Shown here: in pieces, positions 42,685 to 51,122 of the stretch
Numbering within the stretch: position 1 is the stretch's first letter
Layout of the letters: each line of letters starts with the position of its first letter
From: Cylindrobasidium torrendii FP15055 ss-10
Taxonomy: Eukaryota > Basidiomycota > Agaricomycetes > Agaricales > Physalacriaceae
Length of the DNA: 51,122 nucleotides
Direction: 5' to 3'
NCBI GenBank assembly: GCA_000934385.1
Contig: KN880604.1
Location: forward strand, 1-51,122
Notes under the pieces: generated by a model
The model's input: only the letters and a program-made list of their open reading frames with translations
What the model was told of the DNA's origin: nothing
Databases searched by the model: none
Translations under genes and position numbers: made by a program

Positions 42685-42990
42685 TCATATGAGCCATAGT
42701 CCAATCACATCTAGGCCATTAACACCAGCGCGTTTGGTTCGATGAAGACCGGTTTCGTACTACGCACTCGAATCACTGACAGTGAAGGGTCCCAATCCAT
42801 GCACTGTACATTGCCAGCGCATCTGTTTGAATTCTGCGAGGGAGATGGTGCCCGTGGCCGCGTATTCATGCCGAAACTGTCGAGACGTCCCGTCGAGGAA
42901 TTGCAGGTATCTAGGTTTTCTTGGAGATGAATGATTGGTACTAGCAGCGACCCGTGCTTACAGCACGGGATAGTGAGCAAGGTTAGCCAT
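42685..42990 (-). CDS. unknown short protein, 65 aa
   Basis: Three exons (42962-42990, 42768-42910, 42685-42710) joined by introns of 51 and 57 nt keep one frame. The product contains YLQFLDGTSRQFRHEYAATG followed by TISLAEFKQMRWQCTVHGLG. It looks like real coding sequence by composition but no family was recognised. It may be a fragment of a larger gene: the C-terminus VIGLWLI is short and another 3' exon is possible. An isolated gene with no TATA box. Confidence 0.4.
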
Positions 42991-43272
42991 TGCATCACCC
43001 GTGTGCAGCCAATCAGAAGAGGTTTTTGTCTCCCGCCATTTGTCTTTTGCCTGCCGGGGAGTTTTCGATTCTAATAGAAGATTGTGAGTGACTCAGACTT
43101 CAAAGTGCGCATGGCATGAGCTGTCGAGGGTTCGTGTATTCACAATGTGGAATGGCAAAATCATATTTGATACATTGGTGCAACGATCTGGTAGTGGTAG
43201 TGGTAGTGTTAGCTGTAATACATGGCTTAATGCCGTTTGAATGCTTAGAAGTATCTATAATACCAGCTTCTT

Positions 43273-44057
43273 TCAGGAAGCGGTAAAAGTGGCGGGAAGA
43301 GGAGATAGGCGCCATGTCGCTTCATGTGTGACGAACAGGCCACAGTCCAGCAGCATCGTCAAGCGTTCTGCGCACCAATGATCAGACGCTGCAGGCATAG
43401 CACTCATCCATGCCACCAATGCCGCAACATGGCCTGAAGACATTTTCCACAGAAATGGTGGGTTTGAGGCGCAGCTACCCACTTACCACAAGGCATCTGC
43501 TTGTAGTAGTATTGATACGCAATATTGTAAGATGGGTCATGTCTTCCGTGGTGTGCGCGAATATCCTCGTAGTATGCTGGCTCATGGCTGGTGCGGTGTC
43601 CCAACTCAAAGCGGTCGTTGCGGCGCGGAGTGCAATACCTTTGCTCTGGATCGCCGACGAGCGTTGAGAACATGGATAACGCTAGGCATTGAAAGCTCGC
43701 ACCATAGTTGTATGGATATGATTCATCGTAGGAATAACTCCTCAGATTCTGTTGGTTGTTCCAGCCGTAGTTAAAGGGCTGATGACTTTCACTGTAGTGG
43801 TCGCGGCGTCGACGTCGTGGAGGCGCTTGCGCACGACGGTCATCTTCAAGCCAATCATCAGCTACAATATCGATACAGAAATTCAACAAACGCGCACCTT
43901 TCCTGTGATTCTTACGCAGATTTTCTCCGCGTTGACGCCCATTCGTCGGATTGGGGCGCAAAGAGTGGCGGGCAAGCTCACGTTCGTGAGGTGACTCAAG
44001 TTGAAAGTCTTGATAAGGCTCGAGTCCGTATAAGCCTACCAAGCCATGTGTGCTCAT
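43273..44057 (-). CDS. unknown Arg/Tyr-rich protein, about 212 aa
   Basis: The model uses exons 43898-44057, 43703-43861, 43487-43645 and 43273-43433 with introns of 36, 57 and 53 nt. The first intron could instead end 18 nt later (54 nt), which is more typical and changes the product by six residues. The protein begins MSTHGLVGLYGLEPYQDF. It has RAQAPPRRRRRDHYSES, a Tyr-rich stretch (SYSYDESYPYNY) and IAYQYYYKQMPCGHVAALVA. The C-terminus has several Cys and His but no clear zinc-finger spacing. No family was recognised. Confidence 0.4.
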
Positions 44058-44504
44058 GGTGAGCTCAGCGCAAGGATGAAGAAGAATCCAGAGCCTGTGT
44101 AGGCCATAATCACGAGACAGCTCAGCCAGCTCACACGCTGTTGGATGATGCGTGGGAAATTGAAGCACTGTTAAGAGAACCTCGGAACCTTATATGGTGA
44201 ATTTCAGACTTAAGATGATGCCTCTCAGTGATGGGAGAGTCACGACGCTGAGCTGGGATTCTGGGAACCAAGTGCTGCACACAGGTGCCTGCACTTGCGA
44301 CATAAATGCAGAGAATTCTAATTTATGCAATGTTTAATTCATAATCTCATGTGCATGCCGCATACTTGTGGGTCGTCTATCCTCAAAGTCATCGGAATGC
44401 GATGTGGCGCCAACACCAGTCACGTGATTGCATTATGCATCCATGATCGAACTGTCAGTACCGGCATGCTGCGTCAGATGTTGACGGCCATGAGCAATCC
44501 ATAG
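44058..44504. promoter_or_regulatory. divergent region upstream of msrB
   Basis: 447 nt between the unknown minus-strand gene and msrB. No gene was seen; promoters of both are expected here. Confidence 0.4.
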
Positions 44505-45145
44505 ATGCTGCTTAGATTGCGACCGTCACTGCCTCGCATTGCCTCTTGCACTTTAAATAACGGTCGAAATCCTGTCCATTTCAGAATAATCCGCAACATG
44601 TCCAGCGCACCCAAAGTCAACAAATCAGAGGACGAGTGGAGGGCTGTTTTGAACAAGGAGCAGGTACGTAGCAATAAGATCTCGTGCGTCCGCCTACTCA
44701 CGCTACAAAGTTCCGCGTCCTGCGCCAGAAAGGCACAGAGCGTCCGGGCACAGGCGAGTACGACAAGCACCATGAGGAAGGAGTATACCACTGTGCAGGA
44801 TGTGATGCCCCGCTGTACAAGAGCACCACCAAGTTCAACGTGCGTTGCTAGATGATTATTGCTCTTCTCTCTCTTGATAATTTCTGTAGAGTGGTTGTGG
44901 CTGGCCTGCTTTCTTTGATGCCGTCCCAGGCGCTGTCGTCCGGCACGAAGACAACTCCCTCTTTATGAAGCGCATAGAAATCACTTGCGCGGCTTGTGGC
45001 GGGCACTTGGGCCATGTTTTCAAGGGAGAGGGATTCTCTACACCCAGTGCGTCTACTCAGTACGCTTTTCTCCTCATCTAATCATTTCATAGCGGACGAG
45101 CGCCACTGCGTCAATTCTGTATCCCTTAAATTCACGAATGAATAG
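44505..45145 (+). CDS. msrB: peptide-methionine (R)-S-oxide reductase MsrB, 165 aa
   Basis: Four exons (44505-44663, 44711-44839, 44890-45046, 45093-45145) with introns of 47, 50 and 46 nt give 166 codons. MsrB reduces methionine-R-sulfoxide in proteins. Zinc Cys pairs are CAGCD and [21 protein letters not shown] and the catalytic Cys motif ERHCVNS are present. There are two in-frame ATGs. The first (44505) adds a 31-residue Arg-rich, acid-free leader ([20 protein letters not shown]) typical of mitochondrial targeting. The second (44598, [14 protein letters not shown]) would give the cytosolic form. The upstream start was kept, but both may be used. Confidence 0.93.
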
Positions 45146-45166
45146 ATCCTGTACACTACCGGAATG

Positions 45167-46407
45167 CTATGCTATCAAACTGGAAATCTTCTTCACAATT
45201 CGTAGATGGTCAGGGTCGGACATGAGAACCTGTTGGTGGTACTCCTCCATGCACCCTGCATCGAAGGTGATCAGGAAACACGCCAACATATAGCTCACTG
45301 CCCACACCCAACCCATCACTCCCCCGACTTTCTTTCCAGTTGATCTCTTGAACACATCTTCAAGCACGACACCGACACCGTTCAAGGCGAAAAATGGCGT
45401 AAGCGAACAACACAGTCCACGTCTTCTGTCCATGCCCCATGTTCCAGCGTCATGCCACAACCCAGAGACTACAAATGTCCCCATTATAAAGCCAGAGCGC
45501 CCAAGGATGCCACCCAAGATACGCCCACCAGTGCTGGTGGCCATATGTCGAACGGCCTGATGCCAACGTTTGCCCCAGAAATCCGCGAGCGACGTCGACC
45601 GCAAGGGCGCGCTGTATAAATCCGGCCATTCTCGCGAATCCTGTCTGAGGACGACTACACCGAAGACTCGCAGGATAGGATAGTGCGCAGAGTGAGCTGT
45701 GTACATGAAGCCTGGAAATATGAGTATTCCCAGGACGCGCCGCAGAACCCAAGGCAGGATTTCCGGTGTGTCGTACACCACGGTGTGCACGTACAAGATG
45801 CCTTCGAAAGCGAGTGCGTGGACGACGTAGGAGATTATTCCCTGTGTTATGACTTCTATAGAAGATAGCTGGCGTCCCGACTTGCGAGGAGCTGTTGGGC
45901 TGTCCCAGCCTATTCCGCTCAGGCTGAATCCAAGGTGCAAGGTGTCCCAGATGTAGCTGTGTTTTTCTGTCCCAATACGTGTGAGATGCCCACGCTCAAG
46001 TGCCCATCCCGCCATCCTGAGCGCTGCACCAGCCATGATGAGCTGTGTATGTTATCAGAGGTTCGGTCAGGAGGACTCGGAAAGAACAGTGCTTACTGGG
46101 ATAGCGCCGTTTTTGCCTTCCAGCGCTGGGTCGCCATTTGACATATCCAAGAGGGTCATGGCTCTGTATGCTGCCCACAGGGCTACAGGAAGCAGCCCTG
46201 TTCGCCATAATCGGGTGTTGGGAAGCGCAACAAGGTAGGCCATGAAGAAATAGCATGCGATAGGAGGGAGGAGGATGGTGATGGCGGTAGATCCAGTGAG
46301 TGGGACGGTCTCGGCGGTACTGGGGAACCATCCCCGTGTGCTATGGACGTCGATGAGCTATCAGTAGGGCTTGGTAAAGTATGCTGGTGAGTTGATTACC
46401 AGGACAT
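45167..46407 (-). CDS. MBOAT wax-synthase-like acyltransferase, copy 1, 375 aa
   Basis: Three exons (46400-46407, 46097-46340, 45167-46042) with introns of 59 and 54 nt give 376 codons. The first coding exon is 8 nt. The protein is hydrophobic throughout with several helices (TILLPPIACYFFMAYLVALP, then LGILIFPGFMYTAHSAHY). Family marks are STSLADFWGKRWHQAVRHM and the catalytic-His segment VVSGLWHDAGTWG. Wax-synthase-domain MBOAT proteins of basidiomycetes acylate small hydrophobic substrates, often in terpenoid or siderophore pathways; none was seen here. It is a head-to-head paralog of the gene at 46924-48163. Confidence 0.85.
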
Positions 46408-46923
46408 GGTGGTAGGAAGAAAGACGGGTGTGTATCCGGAGTCATTGCTTCGGGACTACAAAACAGGAATGATGAAACAGATGCTTGTCGCCGACGTCCT
46501 GCTGGATTCCAGTACTGCTGCCTGCAGTGTGTACTATCAGTGAGCCAGTTGCAGACTTGCAGTAGTATGTTAATGCAATCACCCTTCCCTTAACCGCCTG
46601 ACCCTGCCGTGATGCCGTGCTCACACTTCATTGTGCAAGCTTGGTCAGCATCAATTTCGTTTTTGATGGAAGTAGATCTACGGACAGTCAAGACACAGCT
46701 TCTATCGGCAAGTTCTCATCGGTTCGTCCCTCTTGCTTATCATTTGACCCATCACTAGCACTGCGTCCTCTTCGAAGCACTTTCCAAGCCACCCAAGCGG
46801 CCATCGGACGATGCCGAGGGCCCCAGGCTTTGCCGGGTCAAGTCACAGCCGCTTTCTACCACGGTCACTCATTCCATACCTCCAACAAAATACGAGCGAG
46901 GCAAAAGCATCGTTTCAGACGCA
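46408..46923. promoter_or_regulatory. shared promoter of the MBOAT pair
   Basis: 516 bp separate two divergently transcribed paralogs. It probably serves both, so they may be co-regulated. No TATA box was seen. Confidence 0.5.
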
Positions 46924-48163
46924 ATGACATGGTACGCTTAGCCCACGGTGTACTCGAGTTCTTGCATTGATTCCATTAGCCAAAAAGGATGGTTCCGAAG
47001 TTCGACTGAGCCCGTTCAACTGACTGGGACCACATTTTACACCCATTTTCTACCTCCAGTCACTCTGTACTATGTTCAAGCAATCCTCGTGACACTTCCT
47101 AATACCATTCTCGCGCGCTTAGCACTTCTGCCAGTCGGGATATTCTTCTCATATCGTGCTGCCGTGCATTTGAATTTGTCCGGAGGAGACACCAGGATGG
47201 AATCCAAGAATGCTGGCATAACCGTGAGCGGGACACCTTCCTCTTGCATCCTGGTGTTCAGAATATGTACAGGTCCTCATGGGAATATTGACATTACGCA
47301 TTTTTGGTTGGTCCTTCGAGCGCGCACATCTTGTTCGTGTCGGGAAGCAACGCAACCGCGCTCGAACAACTGCCGAAGTGCTCTTGGACGCTGCTGAGCT
47401 TTGCTTCAACCAACGCGGAATCGGGTGGAATTGGGGACGACCTCCTACAAACGCCTATGGCCCTGACCTGTCTCGTTATACATCCAGTCTGCAAGCCGCG
47501 GCCTCGTTCATCAAGCACGCTTTCGTCTTCGAGATCGCTGTCTACATCCACGACGCTGTGTTCAAATCAGACAACCTTCTCCCACAAGCTGCAAGGAGCA
47601 TCATTGCCGTCTTAATCTTTCCACTCATGACCTACGCTCACGGCGCTGCACACTACGATATGTTGCACTTTTTCGGTGTTGCGATCCTCGGGCAGGAGGG
47701 TAAAGAATGGCCACCGTTGTTCAACAAACCATGGCGGTCCACGTCGCTTGCTGACTTCTGGGGTCGACGCTGGCAACAGCATATGCGAGATAGCATCGCT
47801 CGAGCAGGAGGTCATCCACTAGATGCTTTATTCGGCGCACCAGGGTACGTTCTAGGGACATTTCTGGCGTCGGGAATATGGCATGACCTTGGTATCTGGG
47901 GGGCCAGTCGCTCGAGCGGTTTATGTTGCACTCTGACGCCGTTCTTTGTTCTAAATGGGATCGGTGTTGTTGCGGAAGGTTTTGTGCGTCGGGCTAGCGG
48001 TAGACGCCCTGGTGGTGTTGCAGGATGGATTTGGACGATGGGCTGGCTGCTAACAACGTATACATGCACGTTCAACTTCTACTGCATGCAAAGCTACTAC
48101 CACGGAGCAGCTCAGATGCAGCACTTGCAGCTTTATAAGGCTTTGGGACGGGTATTTCGATAG
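46924..48163 (+). CDS. MBOAT wax-synthase-like acyltransferase, copy 2, 380 aa
   Basis: Three exons (46924-46931, 46980-47223, 47273-48163) with introns of 48 and 49 nt give 381 codons. The first two exons are 8 and 244 nt, exactly as in the minus-strand paralog. The product aligns with it by eye from MTCQKGWFRSSTEPVQLTG to the end; shared segments include STSLADFWGRRWQQHMRD and LASGIWHDLGIWG with the catalytic His, and LCCTLTPFFVLNGIGVV. It is therefore an integral membrane acyltransferase in the endoplasmic reticulum by family. Substrate is unknown. Both copies look intact. Confidence 0.88.
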
Positions 48164-48469
48164 GGAGGGTGGGAAATATACGTCATAGACTGAACTTTAG
48201 ATGCCCGAAGCGCTCGACCCTGACGCACTCAGGCCTGAGGTTGTGAAGAAGCACGACGCCATCACGTGTGGGAAACACACAATATGATAAAGGTATGCGT
48301 GTAAAGATAGTATTCGTGACATCGTCGAGGTAGTATCTGTAAGTGCGGCGGCGATGGGACGAATTCCAGTGTACAACAACCACCCAGGCGGCGTCTATTA
48401 TTAGGCAGGGTGTATGGGACGTAAATGAGCGGGAGGATGTATGTAGGTCTCTATGTTGTCCAAAGAAAA
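48164..48469. other. convergent 3' region
   Basis: 306 nt between the MBOAT gene and the small coiled-coil gene; no coding signal. It likely contains both 3' untranslated regions. Confidence 0.4.
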
Positions 48470-48778
48470 TCAACGTTGCATCTTGTCCTATTCGGAACAA
48501 AAATGAGATCCGTCCTGGAAATATGTCGAGGTCCGAACGCACCTGCCGGGTCTCTACAGCCATCATCTTCGTTTCAAGTGCATCTATACGCTTGAGCTTC
48601 TCCTGCGGGTTGAGCATGAGTCAGCAATGAAAGGATGGGCATAGGGCGGGGCACGCACAGTGTGGTACTCCGCCAACAACCTCGTCTGCTCCTCCTTCAG
48701 CCTGTGGAACGCATGGTCCAATTCGTGGTGCCATGGGTAGAGTACGGTCCTGTGCGATAATAGGTTGGATGCAGTCAT
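48470..48778 (-). CDS. small coiled-coil protein, 65 aa (tentative)
   Basis: Exons 48659-48778, 48543-48602 and 48470-48487 are joined by introns of 56 and 55 nt. The product is almost all helix: HHELDHAFHRLKEEQTRLLA, then EKLKRIDALETKMMAVETRQ, with regular hydrophobic heptads. Small coiled-coil subunits of larger complexes look like this, but no family was recognised. The last exon (DKMQR) is short and uncertain; the second exon and both of its junctions are better supported. It is transcribed away from the gene at 49224. Confidence 0.5.
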
Positions 48779-49223
48779 TATGGATGACGACGATGAGGGA
48801 CTTGCGTCTGGAAAGCGAAAGCAGCCGTCGCAACCCCGAGGGAGATGTATGGGCTGTGAGAGACACAGTAAGCCCCACTGTTCGAGGGATCCAGGAAGAA
48901 TCGGACGGTACGCACATAAACTTGTTGAACCTCGGGAATGGCATGGTGGTTAGCGGAAGAGTCGGAATATAGAAGTGCAATCACGCCCGAGCGCACATGG
49001 ACTACCGGCCGGTGTCCGGGACGACGTGCCGGGAATGTCTAGATTCTCAATGGATCCGGGGCCTAGGCACAACCCTATTGTGTGTCCTCTGATAAGATAG
49101 TGGCGGTGGCTACAACGTCCGCTATCGCTGCTGAGTCAGACAGGTGCCGCCATTTATTTGGTCATTGGCATGTGAGCTACACGCGCAGCTACAGCCTTTC
49201 GTCCTACCACCATCCTCCCCGTA
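48779..49223. promoter_or_regulatory. divergent promoter region
   Basis: 445 nt separate the small coiled-coil gene from the acidic-tail gene. No gene or TATA box was accepted in it. Confidence 0.4.
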
Positions 49224-50387
49224 ATGGCATACCGTACAGACAATCGCGGCCAGTACTACGACGTGACTGGAAGAGGCATTAATAACCAGGTTAATTGGTC
49301 TGCCAATGTTCCTTTCACAATCTAATCAAGGCCGAAAGGGAAACACCTGGTCAAGCCGCCAGAACACGTCGGGACAGCATGGCTACCACTATGCCAACAA
49401 GTATGTCCTTCTCCCTTTTTTAAATTTGTACTCATTCGCGCTTCTAGGGATGGTGGTTACTACTACCAAAACTTTGACGACTCGCGCTACTACCAGAGTC
49501 CTGGAAATTATGCGGAATACACGCGTCCCAGTGGCGAGAAATACGTGTACGATCGTACCCCAGACTATCGGCGCGAATCGGGAGGGCGCGCGGCCTCAAC
49601 GACCCCCGCCTCAAGGCCAAGCTCCATCCATATGAACACCTCGAGGCCGCCGTCTGTCTCTGCCTCGCATGGCCATCACCATCATACCTCTTCTCGCACA
49701 ACAGATGTCTACACTACCCACGGCTACCGTGACAGTGGCAGCCGCCCACAGTCGAGAGTCTCCTTCTCTACTCCATCCCAAAACTCTTCCTTGCGCTCGA
49801 ATAGTTATCGCTCCGATAGCGATGCCGCCAGTAGCAAGCCCTCTAGGACAATGTCCTACGCTACCGCCCCGCGGGCAACCTCTGCGCCTACATCGCGGCC
49901 CAGCAATTTCTACAGCCCTCAAAACATCTACAGCGACACGAGCTCGCAGAGCAGTAACACCTCTTCCCATTACCGCGGCGGCCAGACGCGTTCAAGTGGA
50001 TATGCGTCGGCATATGGAGCTGCTGCCTTTGCTGCAGGCGGGGCCGCAGGTTTTGCTGCAGCACGGTACGAATTAGACCATGACTCAGACTCAGATGTGT
50101 CTGAACCAAGTGACTCGGATAGTGAGGATGATCTCGATGGATACGATGGTGATGATCTGCCTGTTGAAGGCGCAGGTGGATACGCAGGGACATATGCTAG
50201 TGATGCTGCTCAAGCTGGGGACTACGACTCTGGAGGATATTCCAGCGCAGGAGGATACGCCTCATCTGGTTATGCCGCAGCATACGAGCCCGACGATTCA
50301 GACGAGGAAGATGTAGACGAAGAAGATTATGATGACTCGGACGATGTAGATGATTCCGACTACGACGACGAAGACGACTACTACTAG
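49224..50387 (+). CDS. disordered Ser/Tyr-rich protein with acidic tail, 355 aa
   Basis: Three exons (49224-49289, 49339-49400, 49448-50387) with introns of 49 and 47 nt give 356 codons. The N-terminus (MAYRTDNRGQYYDVTGRG) and the next 60 residues are rich in Tyr, Gly and Asn (DGGYYYQNFDDSRYYQSPGN). The centre is Ser/Arg/Pro-rich with repeated SRPSS-like motifs, followed by an Ala/Gly hydrophobic stretch (AYGAAAFAAGGAAGFAAARY). The last 100 residues are highly acidic with Tyr/Gly repeats (SDSDSEDDLDGYDGDD). Almost all of it should be disordered. No domain was recognised; function is unknown. Confidence 0.75.
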
Positions 50388-51122
50388 TGGATGATGGCTC
50401 CATAACCTGCTTGTCACTTGTCTGTTTGTTATATACTGTATATTATATTTGTACGATACATCGCCTTCCTCAAGGTAACCATAGTCATTCTCTATTATTT
50501 ACAGAAAACTTGAGGCATTTCTATCCCGTGCCGCACAAGGTGCCTTTCGAGCACTGTCTTCAAGTTTGTCCCACTTGTGGCAAAATCCGTATCATTTCCT
50601 CCAGAAGCCTTTCGAAAATGACTGGCCCAAAAGTTACCGCGAGAGATGAAGGACTACTGTACCTTCTGTATTAGACGGAGCACCTCGGAGCACAAAGCGA
50701 GATTACTCTGTGGCTCGATGCATTGTCAACGCAATTGATGAACTTACAATGCAATTTTGCGCATGTGGACTTCACGTGGTTCCTGACTGCCATAATGGGC
50801 CGCGAGATCGGGGGGGCGCGGCCGACCAGCGGCAAGAACAAACCGTCTCGATATGATCTCCACCCACGACGTTCGCCAGAGTAGAGGACGCAGTCACAGC
50901 CTGGCATTGTGATGTAGTCGTACGGTCGAAACTACACAACAGTCTTTACCCTACAACATGCAAATGACAGATCATTCGCTGCGATAACCAACACTAGCGG
51001 GACACACGACCACGGTCACCACACCCTGCACAGGCATTGAGGTCCACGCATTGAACTGAGGATTAGCCGAACCGGCTAGCTGCGTCGGCGTAGGTTTGTC
51101 GATATGCAGAATGACGCTGAAC
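50388..51122. other. window end, no gene seen
   Basis: 735 nt without an accepted gene, apart from the repeat copy at 50804-50846. A minus-strand frame at 50671-50907 runs through that repeat and was not accepted. A gene could begin beyond the window edge. Confidence 0.4.
50804..50846 (+). repeat. 45-nt dispersed repeat, copy 2
   Basis: This begins GAGATC, then seven G, and ends GCGGCAAGAACAAACCGT. It matches the minus strand at 22197-22241, with the last 18 bases identical. The sequence outside the core differs, so this is not a long duplication. Confidence 0.7.

Noticed and set aside
48183..48617. Minus-strand frame of 144 codons
   Set aside because: Its first part is the real coiled-coil exon, but the rest reads through a donor into non-coding sequence.
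50671..50907. Minus-strand frame near the window end
   Set aside because: It runs antisense through the repeat copy at 50804-50846 and has no family or splice support.
1..51122. tRNA, rRNA and CRISPR
   Set aside because: No T-loop consensus with matching cloverleaf, no rRNA core sequence and no regularly spaced repeats were seen. A CRISPR array is not expected in a nuclear genome.

Overview
The window reads as nuclear DNA of a basidiomycete, most likely an Agaricomycete. Genes are compact and cut by many short GT-AG introns, mostly 42-59 nt. The recognisable content is typical of that group: a Helitron Rep/helicase gene, MBOAT wax-synthase-like paralogs, a Thr-rich small secreted protein, a DASH-complex subunit and single-copy housekeeping genes. 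Every gene model below was assembled by hand from splice signals and reading-frame continuity; none was tested against transcripts. Family names come from motif recognition, not from a search.

Left half (about 1-23 kb), accessory. Four tandem minus-strand genes (336-5990) and a fifth on the plus strand (20939-22123) form one unnamed family of 375-394 aa with an F-box-like N-terminus. All five carry one short phase-1 intron at the same place. Between them lies a block built around an apparently intact 13-exon Helitron-type Rep/helicase gene (6819-13616, 2080 aa; HUH, Y2 and PIF1 helicase motifs all present). A gene for a DNA polymerase delta subunit 4-like protein (6207-6745) starts 73 bp past its end. 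The block also holds a 130-aa protein with a basic nuclear-type motif, a 390-aa protein of unknown type, a coiled-coil/RING protein, a 344-aa unknown and a six-exon protein that resembles an expanded basidiomycete family.

Right half (about 23-51 kb), mostly conserved. In order: RPF1 (ribosome biogenesis), an HMG-box factor, a PTR2/POT peptide transporter, the Golgi nucleoside diphosphatase GDA1, a tentative BTB-like protein, a TMEM14 membrane protein, a small secreted protein, the complex I assembly methyltransferase NDUFAF7, MMS19 (cytosolic Fe-S targeting/DNA repair), the kinetochore protein DAM1, complex I subunit NDUFB7, methionine sulfoxide reductase B, and a head-to-head pair of MBOAT wax-synthase-like genes with matching exon structure. 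Several short lineage-specific genes sit between them. Divergent promoters are very short in places (57 bp between DAM1 and NDUFB7).

A 45-nt repeat links the two halves (22197-22241 and 50804-50846, opposite orientation). No tRNA, rRNA or CRISPR array was seen. The most unusual feature is the Rep/helicase and its close neighbours, especially the POLD4-like gene, set inside a split tandem family.
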